The notes: a model not told the origin generated them from the sequence alone. A stretch of 62,687 nucleotides of DNA from JAKVCB01 sp963578605 (GCA_963578605.1 CAUZEA010000023.1:1-62687); one strand, 5' to 3'. Counted from the stretch's first letter, positions 33,730 through 43,871 are shown. A program made the numbers and translations.

Positions 33730-35202
33730 ATGGCCCTTAAGCAATTGTGCCAATACTTTGAGTCGTCGCCAGCGATCCGCCTGTTTCGCTCCGCCCAGGC
33801 TCCGTTTGTAGTCGACTTCCTGGTTCAGCAATTCAAAGCGGGAAGCCGCATTGGAATTCTGCATACCGACCTCCATTCCGCTTTGCGCGCGTATCAGGAG
33901 AAGCTGCACGAGACCGACCCCGATGTCATGCGAGACAAGGCGTCGACCTATCTCGTGAACTGGTGTCGGGGGGAAACCCGCTGGTTACACCGCACACTCG
34001 TGGCGACGAAGGTCGAACCCGTCTATCAGCTCACACGGTATGCCGAGGAGGTGATCCAGTTCCTTGACCGGGCTTTGCAGCAAGATCCTGGTATCATCGG
34101 TACCGAGTCACGATTGCGCCTGGTCATCGAAACACTCAATGATTTGGTGGTCGGTGCAACAGACGATTCCCAGGTCAGGATGGCACATCTGCGTGCCGAG
34201 CAAAAGCGTCTGCAAGACGAGATAGATTCAATCCTGGCCAATCAGCCGGTTGGCCGTTACCAGCCAGCCAAAATCCGCGAGCAGTTTGCCACGGCGGTCT
34301 CCTTGCTCAAGCAGTTGCAGGGAGATTTCCGTGCCGTCGAAGAGAAATTCAAGGAAATCGCGCGGCAAGTTCAGCAGCGTAAAACCGCCGGTGGCCACAG
34401 GCGTGGCGAGATTCTGAGCTTTGCCCTCGACGCGGAAGACATTCTCAAGCAGGAGGAGCAGGGAGTCAGTTTTTATGAATTCGTTCGCTTTATTCTTTCT
34501 CCCAATGAACAGGCAAAACTTCGCGAGGTGATTCACGCTCTGGGCCAGATCGGCGAACTTTCCGATCAGACCGAAGGATTGCAGGCGGTACGGCAGATGG
34601 TGCCGCTGCTCCTGGCAGAAGCTGAACAGGTGATGCGTACCAACCAGCGACTTTCTGTGACTTTGCGACGCCTGCTTGACGTACGCACGACCCAAGAACG
34701 GCAACGGGTTGCCGAGCTGTTGCAGAACATCAGGAGCTTGGCGATATCGCTCTCTGCCAACCCCCCCCGGGAGGACGTTTTCTTGGAAGTGGAAACGCGA
34801 GCCAATCTGAATACACCTTGGTCGCGCACGTTCTGGAGCCCGCCAGTTGAGTTTGCTCAGGTCGATTTAAACGAGCATGTCATGGACGACGACAGGCGGC
34901 TCGAAGCGTTTCGCATGCTGGCCGAAATGCAACGGCTCGACTGGCGGCAAATGCGCAATCATGTCCGCGCGCTTGTCCGCCAGCAGGGACAAGCTACTTT
35001 GGCGCACCTCTTGGAAATCTACCCGCCGCTGGGGGCGATTGAGGTGTTGGGTTACTTGCAGATTGCCAACGATGACGGACATCAAATTGATCATGAATCC
35101 GTTGAACGCATTGTCCTCCCACCCAGCCAGGTTGGACAACTGCCGATGACCCTGACCGTTCCGCGTGTCACCTTTTGGGTCGGAGAGAAGTCGTTGACAT
35201 GA
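33730..35202 (+). CDS. jetA: Wadjet subunit JetA (DUF3375)
   Basis: The 490-residue protein shows the DUF3375 pattern: QYFESSPAIRLFRSAQAPFV, HTDLHSALRAYQ, KASTYLVNWCRGETRWLHR and a C-terminal LLEIYPPLGAIEVLGYLQIA that reads like a winged helix. JetA is the kleisin-like subunit of the Wadjet SMC complex, which removes plasmids. It is followed with ATGA overlap by jetB. The 190-bp gap upstream separates it from the VWA gene. Confidence 0.9.
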   Translation: MALKQLCQYFESSPAIRLFRSAQAPFVVDFLVQQFKAGSRIGILHTDLHSALRAYQEKLHETDPDVMRDKASTYLVNWCRGETRWLHRTLVATKVEPVYQLTRYAEEVIQFLDRALQQDPGIIGTESRLRLVIETLNDLVVGATDDSQVRMAHLRAEQKRLQDEIDSILANQPVGRYQPAKIREQFATAVSLLKQLQGDFRAVEEKFKEIARQVQQRKTAGGHRRGEILSFALDAEDILKQEEQGVSFYEFVRFILSPNEQAKLREVIHALGQIGELSDQTEGLQAVRQMVPLLLAEAEQVMRTNQRLSVTLRRLLDVRTTQERQRVAELLQNIRSLAISLSANPPREDVFLEVETRANLNTPWSRTFWSPPVEFAQVDLNEHVMDDDRRLEAFRMLAEMQRLDWRQMRNHVRALVRQQGQATLAHLLEIYPPLGAIEVLGYLQIANDDGHQIDHESVERIVLPPSQVGQLPMTLTVPRVTFWVGEKSLT

Positions 35203-35828
35203 CGGAGGATTGCGACACACCCCGAGAGACGCATCCCTGGAGCGTGGCCGCGGTCCGCTTGCTGCAAGGCGTCGTGTATGCAGAAGAGGAAAAAGTGTGG
35301 AACCTGGTGTTGGGATCGCAGTCACCGCTGGAGTCCTATTTCACCCAACTGGGGCTCCTGCTGGTCGTGGATGAGTCGGAAGGATTTGCATACTTGCGGC
35401 AGCTTGAGGATGACGAGTATCCCGTGGGGCAGGCTGCGTTGCCGAAGCTCTTTCGCCGGGTACCGTTGAGCTATCGTGCGACATTGCTCTGCGTATTGCT
35501 CCGTGACCTGCTGCGGCAATTTGAAGAAGAAGAAGTCGACAACGAGCGCTGCCTGGTGGAAACCTCAAAACTTCTGGCCGACTGGAAAACTTTTTTTCCG
35601 ATTGATCAGGATGAAGTCCAAAAACAAAAAGAACTTCGGAGTGCCCTCCGCAAACTGGAGGATTTGAAGCTCGTCCGCAAGTTTGGCGATGCGCCCGAAA
35701 CCTGGGAAGTACGACCGATTCTCAAAGCCCGCCTGCCAGTTGCGGAACTCGAAAACTTGAAGCTAAAACTTTTGGCCGCTACACAAGACAACCCGACCGA
35801 TTCGACCTCCCCAGATCATGATGGTTGA
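35199..35828 (+). CDS. jetB: Wadjet subunit JetB (DUF4194)
   Basis: The 209-residue protein holds AAVRLLQGVVYAEEEKVWNL, LGLLLVVDESEGFAYLRQ, PLSYRATLLCVLLRDLLRQF and the C-terminal LEDLKLVRKF winged-helix block of DUF4194. It is the small KITE-like subunit. The start at 35199 is chosen because it overlaps the jetA stop (ATGA). It ends 11 bp inside jetC. Confidence 0.9.
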   Translation: MTEDCDTPRETHPWSVAAVRLLQGVVYAEEEKVWNLVLGSQSPLESYFTQLGLLLVVDESEGFAYLRQLEDDEYPVGQAALPKLFRRVPLSYRATLLCVLLRDLLRQFEEEEVDNERCLVETSKLLADWKTFFPIDQDEVQKQKELRSALRKLEDLKLVRKFGDAPETWEVRPILKARLPVAELENLKLKLLAATQDNPTDSTSPDHDG

Positions 35829-38800
35829 ACTTTACCGCGATGAACCCCTCGACCGCTGTGGCTTCCGGCTCCACAAGCTGGAGGTCAACAACTGGGGTAC
35901 GTTTGACAGTACCGCCGGCCAGGTCTACACGGTGCGACCGAACGGGAAAACCGCGCTCTTGATTGGCCAGAATGGTACTGGGAAATCGACGTTGGTCGAC
36001 GCCCTGCTCACCTTGCTCGTCAAGCCGGTGACCCGCAATTACAACGTGGCTGCTGGTTCCACCAAGCAAGAGCGCAATGAGCGAAGTTACGTTAAGGGTG
36101 CTTTCGATCGCCGCAGTCGAGCTCAGGATCATCGGGCTGACGTCCAGTACATGAGGCCGGACAACTCCCACTATTCCGTACTGCTGGCCTGTTTTCGCGA
36201 TGAGCTCACCAACGACGCGTTCACCATTGCCCAGGTGCTTTCTCTCAACGCGGCCGGTGCTGTCGACAAAGTGTACTGCTTTGTTCCCGAGGAAAAATCG
36301 ATCGCAGCAGACTGCGCGGGCCTGGTACGCAATGGGCAGATTCGTCAGCAACTCCGACAGCGAGGCTTTCGCACCACGGCCCGCTACAAGGAATATGCCC
36401 AGTGGTTTCGTGATACAACGCATGTCAAGCCGAAGGCGATGGACATGTTTAACCAGACGATTGCCGTCAAGGACATCCAAAGCCTCACCAAATTCATTCG
36501 CCAGCACATGCTCGAACCGCAGCCCTGGAATGAAAAGGTCGAGTGCTTGCTGAACCACTTCACGCAGTTGAGCCAGGCTCATCAAAGCCTGGTGCGAATC
36601 CGCCGGCAATTCCAGCTGTTGGAGCCGATCGCCACGTTGGGTAGCGATTATCAAAAACACGCCAGCGAATTTGCCCTCAATCAGCAAATGCTCGATGCAG
36701 CCGACGCCTATTTTCGTGCCCGGTTGGTGGACCTGTTTGTGCCGCAATGCGGTGCCTGGCAGAAGGACTTGCAGCAGACCCAGTCAGACAAGCAAAAACT
36801 GGGAGATCAAATCACCGCGGCTAGGGAAGAAGTTCGCCGGCTCACGAATGAAATGGAGCTGGCTGGGGGCGAGCGGTTGCGCCAGATTCCGCTGCTCATC
36901 GAGAAGTATCAGGCCATCATCGACCGACGGTGTGCCGCCAGCCAGCGTTACCAAGAAGCAATCGACCTGGCTGGCATTTCCGTGCCGTCGGTCGATCGGG
37001 AAACGTTCTTACAAGTTCATGCCCAGTTACCAGGCCGGCTCGAAAAAATCGAACAAGAGATCGCTGCTGCCGGGCAGCAACGCGATCAACGTGTGGTCGA
37101 GCGGGGCCACGTGATGACCGATGCACGCGACGATCAACGCGAACTCGAGGCATTGCAAAGCAGGCAGGGAAACCTTCCTGAATATCTCTCCGAGTTGCGC
37201 CGCAGTTTATGCGAGCAGCTGCAGTTATCCGAAAAGGAACTCCCGTTCGTGGCAGAGCTGATCGCGGTCAAACCGGGGCAGCGCCAGTGGGAGGCTTCGC
37301 TGGAGATGGTGCTCCGCAGCTTTGCACTCAGCCTGCTTGTTCCCCACCAGCATTATCGCCGCGTTAGCCAGTACATCGAGCAAACACAACTTGTTGACGA
37401 GCGCGGGCAGGGCAGCCGACTTGTTTACTTGCACGTGGGCCAACGGGTTCCAAAACCGTCGACGCGTGCCAACCCGGCAGACTCGCTGATCGGCAAGCTC
37501 GAGTTTCGGCCGGAGCATTCGCTCCTGACCTGGGTGCAAGCTGAGCTGCAGCAAAGGTTTGATTACCGCTGTTGCGAAACGGTCCAGGAGTTTCAGGCTG
37601 CAGATGGACTGGCCCTCACCCGACAACGCCATGTGAAAATCCGCAATGTGCGTCACGAAAAGGATGATCGGCAGCAAGCAGCGGATCCCCGCCGCTTCGT
37701 GTTGGGGTGGAACAATCGGGATAAACGTCGCCATCTCACCAAAGGAATCAAACGCCTGGGGAAAATAGTGCAGGACCTCACGACCACAATTCACGAGCTG
37801 GCCAGGCAGTTAGACGAGTTGCGTACACAGCAGGCTGCCTTGATCGAGCTGCAGCGATGCACCAATTTCGACGACATCGACGAAGCCGCCGACGGTCAGC
37901 AAGTCAAGCTGCTCTTGCAAGAGAAGAAGCAACTCGAGTCCGAAAACGATACAGTTCGCTTGTTGAAAAAACACCTGAAAGAGGCCTGCTCCCGGGAAAA
38001 AAAGTGGGAAAGCCAGCGCGAACAGGCCATCAAACAGGAAGGAAAGCTGGAAAGTCAAATCGAACAGTCAGAGCAACTCATTGCACTTGCCCAACGAAAA
38101 CTTGCCGAATGGGAAACAGATGGCACGTTAACACGGCACGCTGCCCACTTCGCGGAACTCGAAGCATTTCTGGCGGATCGCCCCCTCGCTGCTGAGAATC
38201 TACTCGAGCGAGAGCAAGCCTTCGTGAAGTCACGGCGGCGCAAGGTCGATCAGCTCCGCAAGTCGCTGGAGCCCAAGGGGCGTGAATTGCTGGCAGCGAT
38301 GAATCGGTTTCTCCGCGAATTCCAGGAAGAACGGCATGACCTGGAGGCCGATTTCGCTTACCTCGACAGCTTTCTCGACCTCTTGCAGTCGATTCGCGAA
38401 GATGATCTGCCTCGCCATGAACGGCGGTTCAAGGATCGACTCAATGAAAAGGTGGTCCAGGAAATTGGGATTCTTAATGGGGCCCTCAATGCTGAACGGA
38501 CCGAGATCGAGAGCAAAATCGAGTCCCTGAATCAGTCCCTGCGGCAACTCGAATATCGCCCAGGTACACATATGAAACTTGAAGCAAAACTCGTGCGGGA
38601 TCGCGAAATCACCGAGTTCCGACAAACGCTGGGGAATTGCCTCGAGGGGAGTTTTGGCGGTGTCTTGGCACAGGATGAAGCGCGTTATGTTGAAATTGAA
38701 AAACTCGTTGTGCGCCTCCGCGAAGAAGAACATTGGCGGAACAAAGTAACCGATGTGCGGCGTTGGTTCGATTTTGCTGCCCGTGAAATCGACTGCCAGA

Positions 38801-39240
38801 CCGGTGACGAACGCAGCTATTACGAAGACAGTGCTGGCCAATCAGGAGGCGAAAAGGCAAAACTGGCATTTACAGTTCTTGTCGCCGCGATTGCTTATCA
38901 GTACGACCTTGATCCCGATCAACCTGCTAACAATCACTTTCACTTCGTTGTTGTTGACGAGATGTTTTCCAAGGTCGATGACCAATATGCCGAATACGCC
39001 TTGGAGTTGTTCCAAAAGTTCAACCTGCAATTGCTGATTGTGGCCCCGCTCGATGCCAAGGCACGTGTGACGGAGTCGTACGTTGGATGTTATCTCCACG
39101 TGGTCAAGGATCCCGTTACTAGCCAATCGGCGATCTTCAGCATAACTGCCGAGGAGTTTGAGCAGGCGGTTGTCACGCTCACAGCTGCCCCCGATCACCC
39201 CACTTTGCCCCAGCCCTACCTGTCCAACAAACCGCGGTGA
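35818..39240 (+). CDS. jetC: Wadjet subunit JetC (SMC-like ATPase)
   Basis: The 1140-residue SMC-type protein has Walker A GQNGTGKST (50-58), long coiled-coil arms (about 300-470 and 640-930) with a hinge-like middle, the signature QSGGEKAKLAF (about 1007), and Walker B HFVVVDEMFSKVDDQYAEY (about 1040). FRLHKLEVNNWGTFD at the start is typical of the COG4913 family. With JetA and JetB it should form the loop-extruding ATPase of Wadjet. The nuclease subunit JetD (DUF3322/DUF2220) does not follow: the next 400 bases hold no gene. Confidence 0.93.
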   Translation: MMVELYRDEPLDRCGFRLHKLEVNNWGTFDSTAGQVYTVRPNGKTALLIGQNGTGKSTLVDALLTLLVKPVTRNYNVAAGSTKQERNERSYVKGAFDRRSRAQDHRADVQYMRPDNSHYSVLLACFRDELTNDAFTIAQVLSLNAAGAVDKVYCFVPEEKSIAADCAGLVRNGQIRQQLRQRGFRTTARYKEYAQWFRDTTHVKPKAMDMFNQTIAVKDIQSLTKFIRQHMLEPQPWNEKVECLLNHFTQLSQAHQSLVRIRRQFQLLEPIATLGSDYQKHASEFALNQQMLDAADAYFRARLVDLFVPQCGAWQKDLQQTQSDKQKLGDQITAAREEVRRLTNEMELAGGERLRQIPLLIEKYQAIIDRRCAASQRYQEAIDLAGISVPSVDRETFLQVHAQLPGRLEKIEQEIAAAGQQRDQRVVERGHVMTDARDDQRELEALQSRQGNLPEYLSELRRSLCEQLQLSEKELPFVAELIAVKPGQRQWEASLEMVLRSFALSLLVPHQHYRRVSQYIEQTQLVDERGQGSRLVYLHVGQRVPKPSTRANPADSLIGKLEFRPEHSLLTWVQAELQQRFDYRCCETVQEFQAADGLALTRQRHVKIRNVRHEKDDRQQAADPRRFVLGWNNRDKRRHLTKGIKRLGKIVQDLTTTIHELARQLDELRTQQAALIELQRCTNFDDIDEAADGQQVKLLLQEKKQLESENDTVRLLKKHLKEACSREKKWESQREQAIKQEGKLESQIEQSEQLIALAQRKLAEWETDGTLTRHAAHFAELEAFLADRPLAAENLLEREQAFVKSRRRKVDQLRKSLEPKGRELLAAMNRFLREFQEERHDLEADFAYLDSFLDLLQSIREDDLPRHERRFKDRLNEKVVQEIGILNGALNAERTEIESKIESLNQSLRQLEYRPGTHMKLEAKLVRDREITEFRQTLGNCLEGSFGGVLAQDEARYVEIEKLVVRLREEEHWRNKVTDVRRWFDFAAREIDCQTGDERSYYEDSAGQSGGEKAKLAFTVLVAAIAYQYDLDPDQPANNHFHFVVVDEMFSKVDDQYAEYALELFQKFNLQLLIVAPLDAKARVTESYVGCYLHVVKDPVTSQSAIFSITAEEFEQAVVTLTAAPDHPTLPQPYLSNKPR

Positions 39241-39638
39241 CCGAGGCTGAAATTATGGGGCCGTGGTTCCCGGGCGGCAGATGTGCCCCAGTCGTCGATT
39301 CTTTCCAGGCAGTGCTTCGCAGTGATCGGTGGCGGGTGACCTGTTTCAGTTTCCTTCTGCAATTAACTGTGGTATCGTGCGGACATTGAAGTTTCGGTGT
39401 CGGTACCGCACTGGTGATGTGGATCATCGGTTGTTGTGTTTGATGTTCCGGAAGAGAGTTCGTGGTCAATCCGCCCAGGTTATCTCTGGCGCTGATCGGC
39501 TGGGACACGGTTCCGTTGTGGCCAAGTCACTTCTCTATTTGTGCTGGCGACTTGGGTTTGGGGAAAATCGCATGTCCGGTTTGACTTTCAAGAACCGTTT
39601 CTTGATCCATTGCACGATTCAACAGTTGGGTCGATCAC
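39241..39638. other. Region where jetD would be expected; no gene seen
   Basis: A plus-strand frame at 39329-39787 is open, but it lacks domain signals and overlaps the quinone-reductase gene on the other strand. I see no DUF2220 (Toprim-like) motif, terminator or RNA. Confidence 0.55.
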
Positions 39639-40631
39639 TTATGGCCGGATCACGATCTTGCCTGCCAGCGCGCATGTGTTGTCCACCGTACTCTCCTGTT
39701 GCGCCCGATGGGCAGCGGCGGATTCTTCCAGCGGTACCACGCGGTCAATCCGCGGCTTGTACTTCCCTTCGCCCAGCCAGCGGTTGATGTCCTCGGCACA
39801 GGTGCGTTGTTCGTCGGGTGTCGCTTTAAACATCGCGAAACCTGATAGCTGCAACTCTTTCACGTAGAATGGTCCCAGTGGAAACTCCGGCCTCGATTCG
39901 CGCCCAGCCATGACAATCATCCGCCCCCGTTCAGAGAGGCAGTTTACTGCCAAATCGAAGTCGGGGTTTCGTGTCACGTCCCAATAAACATTCACACCTG
40001 CTGGAACGAACTCGATCACCCGCCTGGCGATCTCCTCAGTTCGATAGTTGATCGCGAGGTCGGCCCCGATTTCCTTACACGCTTTGAGCTTTTGGGCGCT
40101 GCTGCCGGTGGTGATGACCCGAGCGCCGATTGCTTTGGCCATTTGCAACACGGTCGAACCGATGCCACCGGTTCCACCGTTGACGAACAAGGTTTCTCCA
40201 GCTTGCAGGTTCGCGTTGCGGAACAGCCCAATGTGTGCCGTGATCCCGACCAGGGCACCCGCCGCCGCAACCTCGTCCGTCACGTCCTCAGGCGTCGCAT
40301 AGAGCCAACACTCATCAACCGCGGCGTATTCTGCGCACGTACCTTGCCGTCCGAAAAACCCCTGGTTGGAACCCCACACACGGTCGCCAACTTGAAAACG
40401 GGAGGCTGCCGGCCCAACGGCTTCCACCACGCCCGCCAGATCACTGCCGGGCACATAGGGAAAGGGCAGGTCCATTGCAATCGCGCCAGACCGTAAATAC
40501 GTGTCAATCGGATTGATCGCGGCAGCTGCAATTTTGACGAGAACTTCGCTGCCGGTTGGCTGGGGGGTCGGCAAATCGCCGACAATGATACTTTCGGGTG
40601 GCCCCGGTTCATTGATATACGCGGCTTTCAT
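39639..40631 (-). CDS. Quinone oxidoreductase / zeta-crystallin-like reductase
   Basis: This 330-residue MDR-superfamily protein has a GroES-like N-terminus (PTGSEVLVKIAAAAINPIDT, PYVPGSDLAGVVEAVG, GDRVWG) and an NADPH Rossmann domain (ETLFVNGGTGGIGSTVLQMA, IGARVITTGSS, GADLAINYRTEE). The Cys/His zinc ligands of alcohol dehydrogenases are absent, which places it with zinc-free quinone reductases. It is a probable NADPH-dependent reductase of quinones or enones. It is monocistronic and divergent from the GTPase pair. Confidence 0.9.
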   Translation of the reverse strand: MKAAYINEPGPPESIIVGDLPTPQPTGSEVLVKIAAAAINPIDTYLRSGAIAMDLPFPYVPGSDLAGVVEAVGPAASRFQVGDRVWGSNQGFFGRQGTCAEYAAVDECWLYATPEDVTDEVAAAGALVGITAHIGLFRNANLQAGETLFVNGGTGGIGSTVLQMAKAIGARVITTGSSAQKLKACKEIGADLAINYRTEEIARRVIEFVPAGVNVYWDVTRNPDFDLAVNCLSERGRMIVMAGRESRPEFPLGPFYVKELQLSGFAMFKATPDEQRTCAEDINRWLGEGKYKPRIDRVVPLEESAAAHRAQQESTVDNTCALAGKIVIRP

Positions 40632-40733
40632 GGTGATTTGGCAGGCTGGGTGCTGGTTGATTCGGGGAGTTCTTGATGGACCGGAAATGGACCGCCATCG
40701 AGGCCTATTCTCATCGGCTACCGGTTACTGTCA

Positions 40734-42407
40734 ATGCGGTCGGAGTTCCAACCGACATATCGTCGTATAATATTGCAGCAGGCGACGTCCCGCGTCGACT
40801 CATTCCCCACACTCTTGCTTTCGGACCGTCTACCCTTGTTCCGAGCCCGACTCAATTCCGGTTTCTTTTTGCTGGTCTTGCTGGCCCTCGTTGGTTACGG
40901 GCTGGTCGCGCTCCCTCCACGGCTGATGGAAGGCTACAACAATGCGGTCGGTCATAGCCCGATTGCCGCGTATCTCTATTTGACGACCGTGATGGTGGGA
41001 GGAGGTATCCTGCTGGGATTGTTGGGGTGGTTGGCGCTGCGCGTGTGGAAGAACACGCGTCGCCGGACCCGGCACGAACAACGGCGCGGATTGAGCCCCA
41101 GTGAGATGTCCCGCAGGCAGCAATCGCAGGAGGTGCTCGAGAATCTTACCGAGGGGAAGAATTACGCGGCAGCTGTTATTTCTCCAGAGTTTCGGGCCGA
41201 GATTGAGGATGCCATTACCGAGTTGGAAGCGAAACGAGAGACCGAGAGATTGGAAATTGTTGCCTTTGGAACAATTTCCTGCGGCAAGTCTTCTGTCCTG
41301 AACGCACTGGCAGGGCGCGAAGCGTTTCGCACCGATGTCATTGGTGGTACGACTGTCGCGCGGAGTGAAATCCCCTGGCCGGCGGGTGACCGGGTCGTGC
41401 TGGCCGATACTCCCGGACTGGCAGAGGTGCGCGGTGAAACGCGTGCCACCGTTGCCGCCGCGGTTGCCCGGAATGCAGATCTCGTGTTGTTTGTGGTCGA
41501 TGGTCCTCTGAAAGACTACGAACATGAACTTCTCGAGATTCTTGTTACGATGGAAAAACGGATTGTGATTTGTATGAACAAGGCCGACTGGTACGACCCG
41601 CAGCAACAAGCAGACCTCCTTGCCCAAATTGTCGAACAAGTCTCCCCGGCTGTTGTCAGCGAAGATGTGGTCGCGATCCACTCCCGGCCAGTTGCCCGCA
41701 AGCGGATGCGTGTCCTGGCTCATGGTGGCGAACAAGAAGAAACGTATTACGAGCCCCCCGACATCGAACCCCTCGCACAGCGTTTGCTTGCGATTGTCGC
41801 CCAAGACGGGCGGGAACTGTTGCTGGCGAATCTGCTGCTGCAGTCGCGCGGCCTGGTCGACGAAGCCAAAGAGCGCGTTCTCGACAGGCTCGACCAATGC
41901 GCTGAAAAAGTGATCGGCAAGTACATGTGGGCCGCCGGTGGGGCCGCTGCGGTCAATCCGATCCCGATCCTCGACATTGCCGGAGGTGCCGCAGTCACGG
42001 TAAAAATGGTATTTGATCTTGCCGGCGTCTATAAGCAGTCGATCGACGCCGATACGGTGGTCGCAATCCTGGCTGAACTCGGCAAAAACCTGTTGGCCAT
42101 GGTCGGTGTTTCAGCAGCAACCCCCGCCCTCGCTGCCGGAGTTGGTGCCTTGCTGAAGACAATTCCCGGAGTTGGCACGATTGCGGGTGGGTTGATCCAG
42201 GGATTGGTGCAGGCGTTGGTCACCCGCTGGATCGGACGCGTGTTCATGGCATACTTCCGGGAAGGGATGCAGCCCCCGCCCGGTGGCTTGGCGGAAGTCG
42301 CCCGTGAAAAATGGGCCGAAGTCACCAGTCCCAAAGAGTTGCTGAAACTGGTACAACGTGGCCGCCAGCAGCTCCGGCGAGAAGATCAAACCGAACAAAA
42401 TAGTTGA
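40734..42407 (+). CDS. Membrane-anchored GTPase with DUF697-like C-terminus (first of a pair)
   Basis: Two N-terminal membrane helices (GFFLLVLLALVGYGLVALP and AYLYLTTVMVGGGILLGLLG) come before a dynamin/Era-like G domain. The G domain has G1 GTISCGKSSVLNAL (about 180), G3 LADTPGLAEV and G4 CMNKADWY. The C-terminus (about 395-520) is Ala/Gly-rich and hydrophobic (VNPIPILDIAGGAAVTVKMV, GALLKTIPGVGTIAGGLIQG), as in DUF697 proteins. The start at 40734 gives 557 residues; a start nearer the first helix (about 40815) is possible. Its stop is 7 bases before the second GTPase gene. Function unknown, perhaps membrane remodelling or stress. Confidence 0.85.
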   Translation: MRSEFQPTYRRIILQQATSRVDSFPTLLLSDRLPLFRARLNSGFFLLVLLALVGYGLVALPPRLMEGYNNAVGHSPIAAYLYLTTVMVGGGILLGLLGWLALRVWKNTRRRTRHEQRRGLSPSEMSRRQQSQEVLENLTEGKNYAAAVISPEFRAEIEDAITELEAKRETERLEIVAFGTISCGKSSVLNALAGREAFRTDVIGGTTVARSEIPWPAGDRVVLADTPGLAEVRGETRATVAAAVARNADLVLFVVDGPLKDYEHELLEILVTMEKRIVICMNKADWYDPQQQADLLAQIVEQVSPAVVSEDVVAIHSRPVARKRMRVLAHGGEQEETYYEPPDIEPLAQRLLAIVAQDGRELLLANLLLQSRGLVDEAKERVLDRLDQCAEKVIGKYMWAAGGAAAVNPIPILDIAGGAAVTVKMVFDLAGVYKQSIDADTVVAILAELGKNLLAMVGVSAATPALAAGVGALLKTIPGVGTIAGGLIQGLVQALVTRWIGRVFMAYFREGMQPPPGGLAEVAREKWAEVTSPKELLKLVQRGRQQLRREDQTEQNS

Positions 42408-42414
42408 TTCCTCG

Positions 42415-43761
42415 ATGCGAACCGTAACCCAACAAGAAGCCAACACCTACGACGATTCCCTGGCCGCGGTACGTCGCACCATCGAAGAGTTTAAGGGATG
42501 CACCGATCAGGAGCGGCAACTCCTCCAGCGGGATGTCGAACAATTGCAGGAGATGGCTGGAAAACTGGAGTCGGGCCAGGTCGAAATTGTTGTCTTTGGG
42601 GAGATCAGCACCGGAAAGTCGGCACTCATCAATGCGCTCGTGGGAAACGCAGTTGCCCAGGTTCATGTCCGGGGTGGCTGGACCAGAGATGTTTGGCAAA
42701 TGGCATGGGATGGTGCGGGTTATTGTGTGCCTGGTTTTGCCAACTCCCAAGTTGTGTTGATCGACACTCCTGGCCTCAACGAGGTTGCTGGCGCCGAGCG
42801 CGCCGAAATGGCCCGCACCGCCGCCGCTCGTGCAGACGTGGTGCTGTTTGTTACGGATTCGGATCTCAACGAAAGCGAGTATTCTGCACTCCAGGAACTG
42901 ACTGCAAGCCACAAACCCATTCTGCTGGTACTCAACAAGAGCGATCTCTACTCCCCGCAGGAGCTCGATTCTTTGTTGGTGTTGTTTCGTGGTCCGCGAC
43001 TTGCCGGAATTGTGGAACCCGAAAATGTCATGACAGCCAAGGCGGACCCGCGTGAATTGGAGTACATCATCGAAGCCGCTGACGGCAGAACGCGGAGTGA
43101 ATGGCGCAAGCCGCAGCCCGATGTCGGTGCCCTCCGTGAGCGCATTCTGGAAGTGCTCGAAAACGATGGTAAAGCCCTCATCGCCCTCAACGGTGCGCTG
43201 TACGCCGCAGATAAAAGCGACCGCATGGGGGCCCTGCGGGTCCGCATGCGGAATGACCGCGCGACCACCATCGTGTGGAGCTATGCCGTGATGAAATCTC
43301 TGGCCGTTGCCTTCAACCCAAGTGCTGTGCTCGATGTGCTCGGCGGGAGTGCAGTCGATGCAGCCATGGTTGCCACGCTCGGTAAAGTCTATGGAATTCG
43401 GATCACCACGGCCAATGCCCGCCAACTGGTGACCTCCATTGTGAAGGCTGCCGGTTGGGTCATGATCGGCGAGGCAGCCGTCAGTTACCTTTCATCATTC
43501 TTCAAAGGCATGACTTTCGGCGGGAGTACCGTGCTCTCGGCCCTGCCTCAAGGCGCCGCCGCGGGTTACGGGTCGTATATCGTCGGGCAGGCAGCCCGTT
43601 ACTATTTCGAGCATGGTGCCAGTTGGGGAGAGCAGGGACCCAAGCGGATCGTCACTCGCATTCTCGATAACACCGACAAGCGATCGGTGATCGAACATCT
43701 GAAAGACGAAATTCGGCACAAGATCGCAGCCAACCGTCACGCCCAGGTTGAATCGGGCTGA
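42415..43761 (+). CDS. GTPase with DUF697-like C-terminus (second of a pair)
   Basis: The 448-residue G protein has G1 GEISTGKSALINAL (about 62-75), G3 LIDTPGLNEV and G4 VLNKSDLY. A DUF697-like C-terminus follows (FNPSAVLDVLGGSAVDAAMV, SYLSSFFKGMTFGGSTVLSA). Unlike the upstream gene it has no N-terminal helices. It is the same type of protein, so the two may form a heterodimer, as paired dynamin-like proteins often do. The start ATG 42415 is 7 bases after the previous stop. Confidence 0.87.
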   Translation: MRTVTQQEANTYDDSLAAVRRTIEEFKGCTDQERQLLQRDVEQLQEMAGKLESGQVEIVVFGEISTGKSALINALVGNAVAQVHVRGGWTRDVWQMAWDGAGYCVPGFANSQVVLIDTPGLNEVAGAERAEMARTAAARADVVLFVTDSDLNESEYSALQELTASHKPILLVLNKSDLYSPQELDSLLVLFRGPRLAGIVEPENVMTAKADPRELEYIIEAADGRTRSEWRKPQPDVGALRERILEVLENDGKALIALNGALYAADKSDRMGALRVRMRNDRATTIVWSYAVMKSLAVAFNPSAVLDVLGGSAVDAAMVATLGKVYGIRITTANARQLVTSIVKAAGWVMIGEAAVSYLSSFFKGMTFGGSTVLSALPQGAAAGYGSYIVGQAARYYFEHGASWGEQGPKRIVTRILDNTDKRSVIEHLKDEIRHKIAANRHAQVESG

Positions 43762-43795
43762 AGACTGGGCAAACGACCGGTGGCACCTTTATTTA

Positions 43796-43833
43796 GCCGT
43801 GGGAAGTCAAGGATTTGGCCGTGGGAAGTCAAG
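43796..43833. repeat. 16-bp direct repeat
   Basis: gccgtgggaagtcaag occurs at 43796-43811 and 43818-43833, in the gap between the GTPase gene and the convergent cytochrome gene. No terminator is clear here. Confidence 0.85.
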
Positions 43834-43871
43834 CTGCGGCAGGGCCAGCCAGACCCCCTCGCGCGTGGTTG

